A stretch of DNA of 64,000 nucleotides from NCBI GenBank assembly GCA_964017195.1, contig OZ024891.1:8269494-8333493 (forward strand), read 5' to 3'. The DNA is from Siderastrea radians. Lineage: Eukaryota; Cnidaria; Anthozoa; Scleractinia; Rhizangiidae. Positions 10,021 through 22,680 of this stretch are shown piece after piece. The position numbers and the translations under genes were made by a program. Below the pieces are notes generated by a model. It saw only the letters and a list, made by a program, of their open reading frames with translations, was not told the DNA's origin and searched no databases. Positions within the stretch are counted from its first letter, which is position 1; every line of letters begins with the position of its first letter.

Positions 10021-10307
10021 TCCGTTCGCACAGACTCTGCGGGAGGGGGAGGGGAGTCCCAAGACAACCCGACGGGGGGTAGAGAATGCCATCTTTTCTT
10101 GGCGGGAAATCGCGCGGTGCTTTTGGGCAACCGGCGTTTTTCTTGACGGGAAATCGCATGACCATCGTCGCTTTTGAAAAAGAGTTTTCTTTAAAGGCTT
10201 AAGCTCCGAAGTGCTTCGAAGTGCTCCGAAGTGCTTCGAAGCTCCCAAAATCCTTTCTTTCGGATAATCCCAGTAAAATGCCGGTGAAATGCCTGTATAA
10301 CACAGGA

Positions 10308-10700
10308 AAAGTTGAAAATTTACATGCACATGTAAAACGTAATTTACAACATGCAAATCCCAATTTACATGTTTTGTAAATTTACATTTACATGTTGGCA
10401 TTTTGTAAATTGGAGAAGATGTAAATTTTTTGTAAAAATGGATTTACGTGGTTCCCCCTTATAACTTAAAGAACCATGTAAATAACATGTAAATTTTGGG
10501 GAACAAATTTACAGTATCTTCTTTGTAAATATCCCGTAAATTTTTTAAGCAAAAAATGTAAAGAACATGTAAATGAGAAATATGGTGCTGTTCTATACCC
10601 TGCAAATAACATGTAAATTTGGTGGCCCAAATCCTGTAAAAATCATGTAAATGGAAAAAGGGAGGCTGGCCAGACAATGCAAATAGCGTGTAAATTGGAA
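10308..10700. repeat. Stretch saturated with ACATGTAAAT-like motifs
   Basis: TGTAAAT or its complement recurs more than a dozen times at irregular spacing, often as ACATGTAAATTT. The intervening DNA differs each time, so this is a dispersed-motif array and not a simple tandem repeat. No gene is apparent. Confidence 0.6.
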
Positions 10701-10737
10701 AAGGGAGACTGTCAAGAATATGTCATATCTAACATAT

Positions 10738-11005
10738 GAAGTAAAAAAAAAGGTAAATCCAATTTAGCGTCGTAGTGTGAGGGCCACACATCATGTGTAA
10801 ACACCCTACGTCCAGGTTGAATTGGAATTTGGAAGTGTTGGTTTTTGTGGAGGGAGGAAAATTTGGAGAACTCTTTAAAAAACCCTCGGAGCAAGGACAG
10901 AACCAACAACAAACTTAACCCACGTGCCAACCACTGGAACCGAACCCGGGTCACAGAGGTGGGAGGCAAGTGCTCCCACCGCTACACCAACCTTGCTCCC
11001 CACAA
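10738..11005 (-). mobile_element. tRNA-derived SINE
   Basis: Read on the minus strand, the head carries a pol III A box (TGGTGTAGCGGTGGGAGCA, 10989-10971) and B box (GGGTTCGGTTCC, 10947-10936) at tRNA spacing. The body follows with GTTGTTGGTTCTGTCC and TCCTCCCTCCACAAAAACC, a type of tail I associate with invertebrate SINEs. It is not a functional tRNA gene because cloverleaf pairing is poor. Confidence 0.7.
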
Positions 11006-11019
11006 ATGTAAAAAAGGGA

Positions 11020-13560
11020 GATTGTAGAAAGAAAGAAAAACAGAGAGATTGCCTAAACCTTGTAAACGACATGAGAATCAAAAAGGGAGACTGCACAAAC
11101 CTTCTACATAAAAGCCAGATAGGTGTGGGCGGCCTGAAAGGTAATGATTTTTGTGTCGTTTTGGTCTGAATTAGGGTAAGGTTTGCGAGTTGTGGTCTGG
11201 AATTAGGTATGGTCTTTAGACGAAGCTACTTTTTACTATTTTCATCCCTTGAGAATGGTCTTTTGATTTATATAGAGAATTTGAAGCCCTTCTCAAACGT
11301 TTTACGTAAATTGAAGCAGTTCCTAGGTAGTTGCGATCCTTTTTGGGACAATTTTGATAAGGGGCATCAGATTTTGGGTCAGGCCTGAAACAGGAAAGAA
11401 AAATCACATGTTGTGGTCCGAAATAGTGTAATTGTTTCAAGACATTTGCTGCACATCGCCCACCGCGATTTTAGGGGTTCCCCCCCCCCCACCCTAAGGT
11501 AAGTTTTTAACACCCACTTCAAGATGGGGGGACATCTGCGTTTTTCATTATCTTGAACAACCTATTCACATGTTTAAAATTAATCACTGTCTTACTGTTT
11601 GGCTTCAGCAACAAGTGGCAGTTTGTGTGTAGACGAATATTTGGTTAATTATTAAAAACTAACATTCCTGTAGTGCCAATTGAGAGAAGCAACAGAGAAT
11701 TGATTTAAATCCAACCAATCTGTGAATTTTGAAAACAGATTTTTTTTCGTTAAAAACGTTTTTCGATCGCCAGTTTGCAGTGGGCGTAACAAAAACATTG
11801 CCCGGTACCGTACTGTTTAGAAGAGGATAGTGAATTGAGCGTGATACAAAAACGCTGCAAAACTAGCCCTTCTCGCGATCAGGAGTCTACACAATTTTTT
11901 TTACACACAGACGAGAATCTCTTTAAGTACGCTTTTTTCCGTTTGAATTTGCCCTAAAACCTGTTTGTCAGAGGTATTTCATGCGAACGTAGGTGCTACT
12001 CCCTTTGAATTTCGTTATACTGGTACATTGCGATGCGAACTAACCTCACCAAGTTAAATAATCGACCGTTTGCCAGGAGCATACCACGTAGGAGCCTCGA
12101 TCTCCCATGCATATGGGCAACAGCGTAGTTACACCTTCGGCTATTTTTGGAATGAGTGTTCCCGCGAAACCTTGTTGCCTTTTGCGTCCGCACTTTAATT
12201 GGTCCGCCAAGAAAAAAATGGCGGATCGCCGTCGAGGAGAAGGTGGTACAGTTGTAGTACAAATCCACCGTTCTAAAGTCCCTTATTTATATGCACTGTC
12301 CATTCCTCCCTTTTCTGGTTACTTACCCATGATACAGTGCAGTATTTGCTGCATACCTTGTTCGGACGGTGTATGTTTTCACGGCGTTCGAGTGGGAAAG
12401 TTGTCGGAGGTTCGTGTCTTCAGAAACTTGGACTCCTGGAGGCGACTGAGTCTTTGCTTGGATACAGTTTTGTCGTTCATTTCCTACTGTTTCTCGTACA
12501 TGTTTAGCACGCCCGTGCGAGACTTAAAAAGCGGCAAATTCTGGCAAAAATGTTTAGTGTAGTTCAATAGTTCGGAGAGGCGCCGCTCGATGCATTTTGC
12601 AAAGAGCTCGTATACAAATTTGCTAATGCTTTTTACCCGATTAGAGTTGTGTCTGACGATAAAATGAAACGGGTTTGGTGAAACAGATTCTTTACAAGTC
12701 CAGAAACCAAAAAAGATTGCGCACAAGAGTGACGACTCTAGGTCTGGATTGCCAACTGATGGAAGTGCTTAGTTTTCATCGCCCTCTTCGACGACTCCGG
12801 AGGAATGATCTGGTAAAATTCTGATAAAGCAGAAAATCCAACATAAGCAAAGCATAGCAAAGACGCATGGCGATTCTTCATAAAAAATACACAGGCATCT
12901 TGAAGATTAAGTTGAAAATGATTTATTTGTAAAGTGATTTCCTAATTGATCGATACTTGCCGTTTCTTCCCAAAGAAAAGAGTCGAATCTTTAATTCCAC
13001 GCTACAGTTGCAGCCGCCTTTTCAACCGGTAATACTTTCAGTCGTTCGCGATGGTTCTTGGCGTCAACAGTGCCCAAGATTTGAATTTCAGGATGCAGTA
13101 AAGGGAAACTATCCTTCCCCAGTTGAGTGGAATATTTCTCTGGTCTTCAAACTGTACTTTTTAGACCGTAATTAGATTTCTTTCAGTAGATCCCTTTTGC
13201 CAGAGATGTTGGCGTGGCAGCTTCTTTACAGCTATGCAACTTGTCTGAGTTGCACAGTGAATTGAATGCTAAACTGTTCTTCTTTTAATACTACGTCTAT
13301 ATCCTTTAATGTTAGAGATTCAAACGAGCAAACCCTAAGACATAAAAGCCGCAATCGCTAACAGACACAGTTATAGAGGTCAAATTCAACTGACAAGAAT
13401 ATCACAGGCGAAAGCCACACAAGAACTCATTCAAATATCAGATATACAGGATATATGACGTCAGTGGAGATTTCAATATCTTCAACATGCGACGTTTCAA
13501 TAAACGGATCAGTTCAGTCACTATTTAATTTTGCGTACCATACTAAATTAACCCGTTACC
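11020..13560. other. Mostly unassigned DNA
   Basis: A 151-residue frame at 12107-12562 (+) has no domain I recognise and no clear splice or promoter context. The rest holds short frames and homopolymers. I cannot support a gene here. Confidence 0.5.
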
Positions 13561-13589
13561 CGTTACCCCTTCCCGTTACAAAATACAAG

Positions 13590-13809
13590 AAACAAATTGG
13601 CCGAAAGACTGAAATAAAAAGGGGCAAGTAAAAACATGGAGCAGATATCCTCGTGAGAGCAACATTATACTGATCAGAATGGCCGAAACATGCACTAGCT
13701 TTTCTCGCTTTTGGAATATTAGCGCTGTATTGTTCTTTTACTAATATGGCAGATTTTCGACGAAAGACAGTAATTAAACTAAAAGGCCGAAATTACCCCA
13801 CTGTTCTAG
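13590..13809. repeat. Left flank duplicated at 22.3 kb
   Basis: This stretch (ACAAGAAACAAATTGGCCGA to CTGTTCTAG) matches 22316-22545 closely. In the second copy the sequence runs straight into GGTCGTTC with no insertion. The matching right half lies at 20459-20690. Confidence 0.85.
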
Positions 13810-14089
13810 GGGTGTGGACAAAACCTGGGCCTGGGCCCATGGGCCAGCCCATGGGCTACCCTATGGGCTACCTTATGGGCTACCCTATGGACTACCCTGT
13901 GGGCCACCCCCAAAATTATTTTTTTTAAATTTTTTTTTTAATAAGAATAAAAAATGATAAACATAAGAAAAACTAAATTAAAAATTAATTTCTTATTAAT
14001 TTATCCATTATTGATGTTTTAAAAAAGTTGGTGGATTAATTTATTAATTATGTAGTCAAGCAGAAACATAAAACAAATTAAAACAAAAC

Positions 14090-14799
14090 AAAAGAGAAAT
14101 CACAACCAAACAATGCAGTGAATCCGAACTACGTGTTTATGCGAGGCCAATTTTTCTCTGTGGAATATGCCAAACAGCACAGGAACACATGTTGCGAATT
14201 AGTGAAAGGTGTGTTTTTAGAAAAAAAAATCAAATATAATACTGTATACCTGCCAACTTTTCGGAAGTCAAATGCGTGAGATTTTCATATGGATATTAGC
14301 CGAATTTTCTAAAAAATTGTGACGACCTTAGCCTGCATAGCTGGCGGTATTGTCTGCGAAGGTAAGGTTTTGGTTGCAGAGCCTCCATGAGCGGCGAAAG
14401 CCGCGACAACAAGCGGCAGAACTGCTAACGACAGTCATTAACATAGTGACTTTAACTATACTGACTGTCTGGTGTTAGAAGGTACACCGGAAGTTTTGTT
14501 TTATGCAACTCCCCCATCAGCGGTAAGGTTCCTCTTGCATGGTTTTGCCGGGCGGTCGTCGGCCTGCATCGTTGAACTAGAGCTGGTCGCTTACAAGAGT
14601 GGTCGCAAGGAGGACCAAGGAGAGCTTGGACTGTGCCGCGAAGCACAAAGCTCACTATCGAAACATTGGCACAACTTTGTTGCAAATTGGTCTAGGCATT
14701 GTGGATGAGACATTACCGGAAAGCCTCATTGCCGAATTTAACTCGTGAAGTGTGATGTGATAACTGCGAATTACACCCCCTCCTTACCACTCCTGATGC

Positions 14800-14841
<42 letters not shown>

Positions 14842-16215
14842 TGTACGCCTCTTCAAGAGTCATTACATAAGCCGACTAAAGTTCCAAAATTCCAAACTAA
14901 TTTTATACTCTGACCACGGTTGACTCGGTGAAGAGTATCCCCTAACAACACTGGCTTACGAAACGTCCTCAGACAAGCGAGGTGAATCCATTCAGAAAAT
15001 TATTGGAGAGCTTTTCCAAGTTTGTCCGATGCAAACCCAGTGCGTGCTATTATGTTTCAAGCAGTCCGGATAACATATTGGTGTCAAGATTGTTTTGCTC
15101 CCCGTGGACATAAGGCAGAACACTGCAGATCTCAAGACAACTATGTAAGAACGCCATAAGTCACTTAGTCATTTTTGACCATCTATTTATGTCTACAAAG
15201 GGGTAAATCGACTTTTTACACTGGATATGTGACAAACACGAGTGCTGTTTACGGCTAACATGCAAAACAAAGACAGCATGAACTCATCTGGTGGGATCCC
15301 AGGAAGAAAACGTGCTGTGAAACCGCAAGGGGGCACTCCCCCCAAAACAATTGTTTGTGAGCTTGGTGTGGGGAAAACCCTTTATTTAAGACCCTGTTTG
15401 AGGCAGATTCAGACCCCGTTTTGATGGGGCAGACCTCCCTAAAATCAGATACCCTGTCTCAGGGCAAAGAGGCCAAAAACCATACAGAGAAATGCCGTGT
15501 CAGTATTACGTTTTGTCAAAGTTATTCTGTATCAAAGGGTAATATCAACAAAAACCACAACGTGGCATGTCCACTGACCACGTACAAGCGATCACATGCG
15601 TAAAGAACAATTTCTCACTCCTGACTCACAATTGCGTGAAAAATGGAGTTCACTTTCCAAACAAAATAGTCCAGCTGTGAACGGTGCTAAGTGTTGCGTG
15701 TGTGTCCTCAATAAGAAGCTTACACTAATCACGCCAATTTCGAGCTTCGTACTGCGACATTTGGTAATCTTCAGAAATTATCGGAACCTCTTCGGGAATC
15801 TTCGGCAACAAATGTCTGAACATTGGTGCTGTAGTGTTCGGAGGTCGTCATTGCCTGCGTAGCTGGCGGGATTGTTTGCACGAAGTTTGAGCGGCGGAGC
15901 CGGGATGCCGCTCATGGCGGCTCCGCCACCAAAACTTTACCTTCGCAGACAATACCGTCAGCTACACAGGCTAAGGTCGTCACAATTTTTGAGAAAATTC
16001 GGCTAATATCCATATGAAAATCTCCCGCATTTGACTTCCGAAAAGCTGGCAGGTATACAGTATTATATTTGATTTTTTTTCCCTAAAAACACACCTTTCA
16101 CTAATTCGCAACATGTGCTCCTGTGCTGTTTGGCGTATTCCACAGAGAAAAATTGGCCTCGAATAAACACGTAGTTCGGATTCATTGCATTGTTTGGTTG
16201 TTATTTCTCTTTTCG
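14090..16215. mobile_element. Inverted-repeat element with about 310-base arms
   Basis: The left arm (about 14090-14395) and right arm (about 15905-16215) match in inverse over the whole stretch, from GAGAAATCACAACCAAAC to GTCTGCGAAGGTAA. The 1.5-kb loop contains a (CA)n run at 14800-14837 and no recognisable gene. It is inserted in the left half of the surrounding 6.6-kb element. Confidence 0.7.
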
Positions 16216-16418
16216 AATCAACAAGTTCTTTGAAGTTGATACCGTTCAAAGGTCATTTTCAAGTTCGGTGTTAGAATAAAATTACATGTGTAAATATAGT
16301 AAAAGCGCTAAAAATATGTACATACAAACAATAGACAATAAGAATAAAACGCTAAAAGTGGCTAAAAAATAACTTTGTGCAAATGTATCTAAAAATACCT
16401 AAAAATAACTAAACAAAT

Positions 16419-19400
16419 CGGTCAGTACAAAATGCAGACTGCAGACTGCAGACTGCAGACTGCAGACCGGGTACAAAATGCAGACTAGGTACAAAATGCA
16501 GACTGCAGACTGCAGACTGAGTACAAAATGCAGACTGACATTTGAAACTGTTTTTTTTTTTATATATATTATTACCGGTTGTCACGCAATCCCTTTCCGA
16601 TGTCATATTCCACGAAAGCTCGCATTACCGGAGAATGATCTTGCTCCATTACTCGAAACGAAAACGCTGAGTCATGGTTTCATTTTGTGTGGCAATTGTG
16701 CGGTCATTCATGATCCGAAGCGATAAAACCACAACAAATGTAAACAAACGGTCAGTCACGGAATCTTGTCCTCGAAAAATTCCCCCGATTTGACTTTTGT
16801 TATCTTCATGGTTTATTAATTAATAAGTACAGATAAAACACATTGCAAATGTAGGAAACTTAAAGTGCTACTACGATGAAAATTTCTTGTTTTGTTTTCA
16901 ACTTTTTTAAACTTCAAACTGTTCAATAGATGCCATATTATATGAATCGCGATAAATTAGATCGATATATGCTTACACGGCCCAGGAATATATGTCCGAA
17001 AACCGCGTCAAACCCGTCCGCCATTACTCAGTTCGCAAAAGAGAAGCCCGCGAATTTCATGGAAGCGGTCTTATCTCTAACCACGTGAATTTTGCTCGTG
17101 ACGTAGAAGTCTCAACCATCGCCACGAAGAGTATAATGAAGAGTCGAAAATAGAGAGCCAAACATTGCATTATATGGATGTGTTTTCCGTCGAATTTGTC
17201 GTCCAGTTATTTTGAGAGCGATTGAAGACAAAGTTTTTTTTGGGCGAAGTCGGCGAACTCGCAGAAGTGGCGCCATGCGATGACAGTTTCGAGCCTCTCG
17301 CTACCGAAGAGGAAGCCGTCTCAAACAATGCAAGAATGGATCAAGAAGCCCAAAAAATATCTCAATTATCCCAAATCACAAACGCTGAAATCCTTCCGAT
17401 AACACAACAACTTTAACTGTTTCGCATGTCTGTCGTGTTGGGGTCTGTCAGCTGTTTCTTACTCTTGCTTTTTGTCTTGCCGATACGGGTTGAGTTTGTT
17501 GTTGTTGTGTTCACAGATTTGTTGCAGTATCCTAAATTGTAGTTAATAAATAAATAATAAATCCTATAATAATAAGCTCTCCCTTCTAAAAGAAAAGCCC
17601 ACATAACGCTACCTGAAAGTTTTTTGAATAAATATAGAGAGCCCCGAGCCTAACATACATTCAGAATTTTTTATAGATGAGGCAAAAGGTCGAGGAAAAT
17701 AAATACACGTAAACGAAGTGATGTCGCGAATCGCCCGTGTAATTGTGAGAACACGGTAATCTTACTACCTAGTAAACAAGCAAATGCGAATTAATAGAGA
17801 TAAACTCTGATTTGCCATCAGAAGTCTAAGTATAAACTGTGGACGACGCCGTCACATCGAAAGCGTCACTGAGAGAAGTGGCTACCCCGAACGCGGTGAA
17901 AGGCTCAAGAAATTGTAACTAATTATGTAAGACTGGGGTTGTCAGTTTGGGATTTCGCTACGCCGTACGCCAAGAGAAATTAATTGAAGTATAAACGAGT
18001 TACATTGTTAGGAGCTGGCTAAGCGGTACGCGGAGAGAGATAAATTGAAATGTACGAGGGATGTCAGTTAGGAGCTGGCTACACAGTAAAAAGAACAAGC
18101 AATACACAGTAAGGTTTGTTATGGTCGATTAAGCTCGGTTGTTTACATTTTCACATTATATGTGGCCGAGTAATTCAAAGAAATTTCGAGTAATATTCTC
18201 GTTTATAGAACGAGGAATACACGGTGATATTCTGTTATCCAGGAACGTTTGTAGTACGCGGAATACACGGTAATGTTTTCCTATTTTCTGCTTACCGCGT
18301 ACAACGTACCAAGTTGAATAAAAATAATTTCTGCGTATCGCGAAGACGGCTTGGCGGCGACACAGAAAATAGTTCATGTGAAGGGGCATATATTATGCAG
18401 TTAAGCCGAAATCTGTTGGGACTTATACATGTATATGCACAAGATAACCGAGCGAAGTATCTCTTAGGTGTGTGAGGAAATGTGTATCCTACCGTACATG
18501 TGATGTTAGCACAAACGGCAAATAAATATTCGCTCACCATTCGACGATCCCGCTCAGATATGATTGCTGATGTTTTTCTTCCTGATGGCTGGAACTGATC
18601 CTGGTTTTAAATATTTCCTTGTACCTTTCTTATAAAATGCTTGAGTGAAATATTCAGCCGTAAAAATGCACAGAACAAACAGTGTCCCACAGGATTGAAG
18701 TCCTTCCGGTCAGCCACGCAAACGAAGCTTTTCCGCTTAAAATAAACGTACCCACTCGTCGGTGAACTGTGAATGGAAATTTCCAATTCATCGATGCTTT
18801 CTTTGCCGTAATCTTCAGCAACAGAGCGCCAACCACGCATACTGCAGCTCAAAATCGAAGAAATGAATCTTGCGAACCCTCACACCTCTCCGAATGCATA
18901 AGAAAGTAGCCACGTTTGTTTTGTTGCGTTGAGACTTCTACGTCACTTCCTCTCTCGGCCATCTCGGCCCAACTCGTCCCGGTCATTTTTGAATTGAGTA
19001 ATGGCGGCAAGCCGAATTCGAAAATTACAGTTAAAATAATCGGACTTCCCGTACGAATTTCGACTTAAAACTTTGCACGGTGAGTAATATGTACTTATAT
19101 TTTCGGAATATGGTGAGAACAAAAAATTCATATTTTTGATCATAGTAGCACTTTAAACTTTCTTTAATTTTCTCCAAAATATATTTTTGCTAACCAACCA
19201 TAACGAGCAAGGGGACGAAGGCACTTCTTCTTCACCACTGTCACTCGACATAGTGAGGTCAACCCGCGAACAAGACTAAGAGAAAACACAAAAACGAACT
19301 TGTAAAAATACAATCCGATCTAAAAGCTACAAAGAAATGGTAAAATACAACACGACATCTATGCTCCTACTTCACATGCAAGATCTAAATTCTCTCACGA

Positions 19401-19921
19401 GGTATAAGTATTTTTATATTAACACACATCGGTTAAAGGAAGGTGATTTAACTGCTACTTACCGCATTAACCGACCTCCGAAAGGCCGCCATGACGAACT
19501 GGCGTAGAGGCAAAGAAAGCGACCACGTGCACGGAAGGTCGTGTCTGCTGGTTTCTCGGTATCATGTTGCAACGAGTGTTGTTACTTTATGTTATGCGAT
19601 CTCGCGCTTGAAGTAAGAAGACTGAGAAGGCTTAAATCATGTTTAAGCACGAATTGATCTTCGAGACTTCGTTTAAAAAGTATATTTCGAGTAAAGGAGC
19701 AAGATCATTCCACGGTAATGCGAGTATGACGTCATCGGAAAAGGGATTGCGTGACAACCGGTAAGTTATAAAATGAAATAATATTAAAAAAAGCCGAAAA
19801 ACACAGTTTCAAATGTCAGTCTGCATTTTGTACCCAGTCTGCAGTCTGCAGTCTGCATTTTGTACCTAGTCTGCATTTTGTACCCGGTCTGCAGTCTGCA
19901 GTCTGCATTTTGTACTGACCG
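16419..19921. mobile_element. Nested 3.5-kb element with 10-base target duplication
   Basis: Both ends read CGGTCAGTACAAAATGCAGA, inverted, followed by CAGACTG microsatellite-like steps and a further conserved stretch around TTGTCACGCAATCCC. The direct duplication CTAAACAAAT occurs at 16409-16418 and 19922-19931. End type and duplication length again suggest a Mutator-like element. It contains the TTAA element below and has no transposase gene. Confidence 0.8.
16864..19152. mobile_element. Nested 2.3-kb element flanked by TTAA
   Basis: The left end AGTGCTACTACGATGAAAA and the right end, inverted (AGTGCTACTATGATCAAAA), lie directly inside TTAA at 16860-16863 and 19153-19156. TTAA duplications occur in piggyBac and Kolobok groups. 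Frames inside are short (for example 17222-17416, 64 residues) and show no transposase, so it is probably non-autonomous. Confidence 0.75.
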
Positions 19922-20458
19922 CTAAACAAATAATTTTGCGCGGAGCGAGTCGCTCTGTTTGTTGAGCTTTGGCTTCAGAAGTCTAATAAAAAGCATCTCA
20001 AAAATTAAACAGTCAAGCTTGCTCTGTCACTTCCTTAAAATCTTAAAATTCTTCTCGATGTTATCTGGCTCCTTTCCATGTTGTTCTTTAATGTGACGTC
20101 CGATAGCCGATCCTTTGTGTTCTTCGATGCGCTGGTGTAAGTGCCGACACGAATAGCCGACATAATCTGCTCTCTATTTCTCTTTTGTTTTGTTTTAATT
20201 TGTTTTATGTTTCTGCTTAATTACATAACCAATAAATTAATCCACCACAGCCAACAACTTTTTTAAAGATCAATAATTGATAAATTAATAAGAAATTAAT
20301 TTTCAATTTATTTTTTCTTATGTTTACTATTTTTTATTTTTATTGAAAAAAAAATTGGGGGTGGCCCACAGGGTAGCCCATAAGGTAGCCCATAGGGTAG
20401 CCCATGGGCTGGCCCATGGGCTGGCCCATGGGCCCAGGCCCAGGTTTTGTCCACACCC

Positions 20459-20690
20459 CTGTTCTAGGGTCGTTCTTCGCGTGTCAATCGAATTTCCGGC
20501 GCTCTTCGAAGGTTATCAACCGAGGCGACTTCAAACGGCCATTCGCGTAATTCACTTTCCACTTTCTTCGCTTCTTCAGCAGAGAAAACCTATAATGACA
20601 ATGATTCCTCCATTTCCACCGTCGTCGCTTTTGAAAAAGAGTTTTCTTTAAAGGCTTAAGCTTCTTTAGCAAAACGATTGTACGAGAGTA
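20459..20690. repeat. Right flank of the 6.6-kb element, duplicated at 22.54 kb
   Basis: GGTCGTTCTTCGCGTGTC onwards matches 22541-22680. A sub-segment, CGTCGCTTTTGAAAAAGAG to GGCTTAAG, recurs near 10165-10203, so this is dispersed repeat DNA. Confidence 0.8.
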
Positions 20691-21120
20691 CTGAAGTACT
20701 TGACAAAAAAAACATATAATATCTATAAATGGAAAGAAAAAGTTCAAAAGAATACTGGCAGAAGGCGAAAAGCTTAAGCTACAAAAGCTGCCTTCAAAGG
20801 ACTTCATCGCTTTGTTTTTTTCACAGCGGAGAGCTTGCCCTGTTCTGAAACATAACCGAGTAAGTGAAGTTTTTAAAGGGTCTAAGGTACATGATTTTGA
20901 GTATTACGTTTTCAAATGGGAATTTAATTTATGTCATTATGTGACAGTGTCACTTTGCATGTTTTTAACAGAATTTCTAGGTTATTTTCTAAGTCTTCTT
21001 AGAAATATTTTCTTGTATTTCCTTAGTCAAAGAGCCAAAGTGTTGTTTTATTTCTATCAGTGATTTGTTACGCAATGTTGCAGACGTTGGCAGATCGTTT
21101 TACTCTCACCGTCTAGAAAG
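20690..21120. other. No recognisable feature
   Basis: Short frames only, with no conserved motif. Confidence 0.4.
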
Positions 21121-21126
21121 CTCTTT

Positions 21127-22100
21127 TGTTACGGTTTAGATTACATGGAAGGTCAGATCACGTAATTGTAGGGATTACATTATTTAGAACTGTGTAGGTT
21201 TTGTTATCCTTCTGTAGGAGTGGCAAACATCTGTTTTCCTTAGGTAAATCCTGTTGTGAGTTTACTAGACATGCTTTTGTTTTCTGTTGTCAACACTGAT
21301 AATTATAGGTTGGGTGTAGGTCAAGGGCGTTGATTAATTCCCCTTGTCTGGTTATCAAACAGGATGTGATGTAACCATTTTGTACTTGTGATGTATTTCC
21401 TGTCACATACAGTTGTCTTTACTTGCGTATAAAGACAACTAGTTTTGTGTTGTTCATTTGAGTTAGCTGTGGAGCTTAGCTCCCCAGAGGGGCTAGTCCT
21501 CTGGTAGATTGCAGTTTGTGTCCTTGTACAGGTACAGAATGTAACTCATTCCCCTTTTACGTCATTTTACCGCTTTCATAGTTTTCATATCGTGTTGTTG
21601 CTTTCTTAACACATTTGCAGCCGTTTGTATATAATTTTAGCTCGTTTTCATATGGTCTGTAACCTTTCTAGCCGTTTTTATTCTGTTCAGTTTTTAATAC
21701 ACAGTGTTGCTAGTTTTGTTTTGTACTTTAAGTTTTCTGTGCTTTCAATAAACGTTCATGTAAGCCCACTCCTTGCACCCATTAAGAATTCATGTTGTGC
21801 CTCCGCTCTATGGCCTCCGCCGCTGGCGACGGTTTGACCGCTCGCGTCGCCCGGTTACAATTAGAAATGTGTCATTTACTTTTGACTTTAAAAGATTATT
21901 AGAAAACGCGCTCAGATTTGTGACAGATGTAGTCTTAAATATTTTGCCATGCTCAGCCGATTTCACTCGCGTGGTCCGATCCACGATTTTGGAAGTGTAA
22001 CGCGAATTGCATTTAAGTATAAACTTATGGGTTTTCGAATAAACGTTTTTCAAAAATGATTTCTCTGTCCATTTTTTTGTTTGCTTGTTTTTTCGTAACA
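21127..22100 (+). mobile_element. Possible solo LTR
   Basis: The stretch begins TGTTACG and ends CGTAACA, a perfect 7-base inverted end of the TG..CA type. Inside are TATAAAG (21428-21434), a GC-rich hairpin near 21470-21500, and AATAAA signals at 21747 and 22038, as expected for an LTR. The flanking bases (CTCTT and GTAGG) do not form a target duplication and there is no internal retroelement gene. It could be a chance arrangement. Confidence 0.35.
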
Positions 22101-22299
22101 GTAGGTCTAAGCACAGTCGCAAGACAACTAGCTGCACAAGCATCACTTCAGTGAGATAACGACGAATAATTGCTTTCAATTTTGACTTTCGGGTACATCT
22201 CTTTGTGCAATTGTCGATTTTCTTGTCCTAGACGTTTTCAATAGTAATAACCTTTTAAGCGAAGCAGCTGTCGGTTTAAAGCTATTTTATCCCAAAAGC

Positions 22300-22680
22300 T
22301 TCCGAAAACAGGTACAAGAAACAAATTGGCCGAAAGTCTGAAATAAAAAGGGGCAAGTAAAAACGTGGAGCAGATATCCTCGTGAGAGCAACATTATACT
22401 GATTAGAATGGCCGAAACATGCACTAGCTTTTCTCGCTTTTGGAATATTATCGCTGTATTGTTCTTTTACTAATATGGCAGATTTTCGACGAAAGACAGT
22501 AATTAAACTAAAAGGCCGAAATTACCCCACTGTTCTAGGGTCGTTCTTCGCGTGTCAATCGAATTTCCGGCGCTCTTCGAAGGTTATCAACCGAGGCGAC
22601 TTCAAACGGCCATTCGCGTAATTCACTTTCCACTTTCTTCGCTTCTTCAGCAGATAAAACCTATAATGACAACAATTCCT
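22300..22680. repeat. Uninterrupted paralogue of the 6.6-kb insertion site
   Basis: This segment joins the sequences found at 13590-13809 and 20459-20690 with only one copy of CTGTTCTAG (about 22537-22545). It shows what the site looked like before the 6.6-kb element inserted. Confidence 0.85.

Larger units (their letters stand above)
13810..20458. mobile_element. 6.6-kb element with long terminal inverted repeats (Mutator-like)
   Basis: Both ends read GGGTGTGGACAAAACCTGGG, inverted, followed by repeated CCCATGGGCTACC-like steps and an AT-rich segment. The inverted repeats span about 290 bases (13810-14100 and 20168-20458). A 9-base duplication CTGTTCTAG flanks it at 13801-13809 and 20459-20467; a 7-base reading is also possible. 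Long inverted repeats with a 9-base duplication suggest a Mutator-like element. I see no transposase. Much of the interior is later insertions, so the ancestral element was short and non-autonomous. Confidence 0.8.

Noticed and set aside
10920..11005. Functional tRNA gene
   Set aside because: A and B boxes are present, but the stems do not pair well and a SINE body follows.
12107..12562. 151-residue frame as a gene
   Set aside because: There is no recognisable domain, no convincing promoter and no splice pattern, and its composition matches the surrounding DNA.
13746..13928. Frame ending in Met-Gly-Tyr-Pro repeats
   Set aside because: It crosses the edge of the 6.6-kb element; the repeat is part of its terminal inverted repeat.
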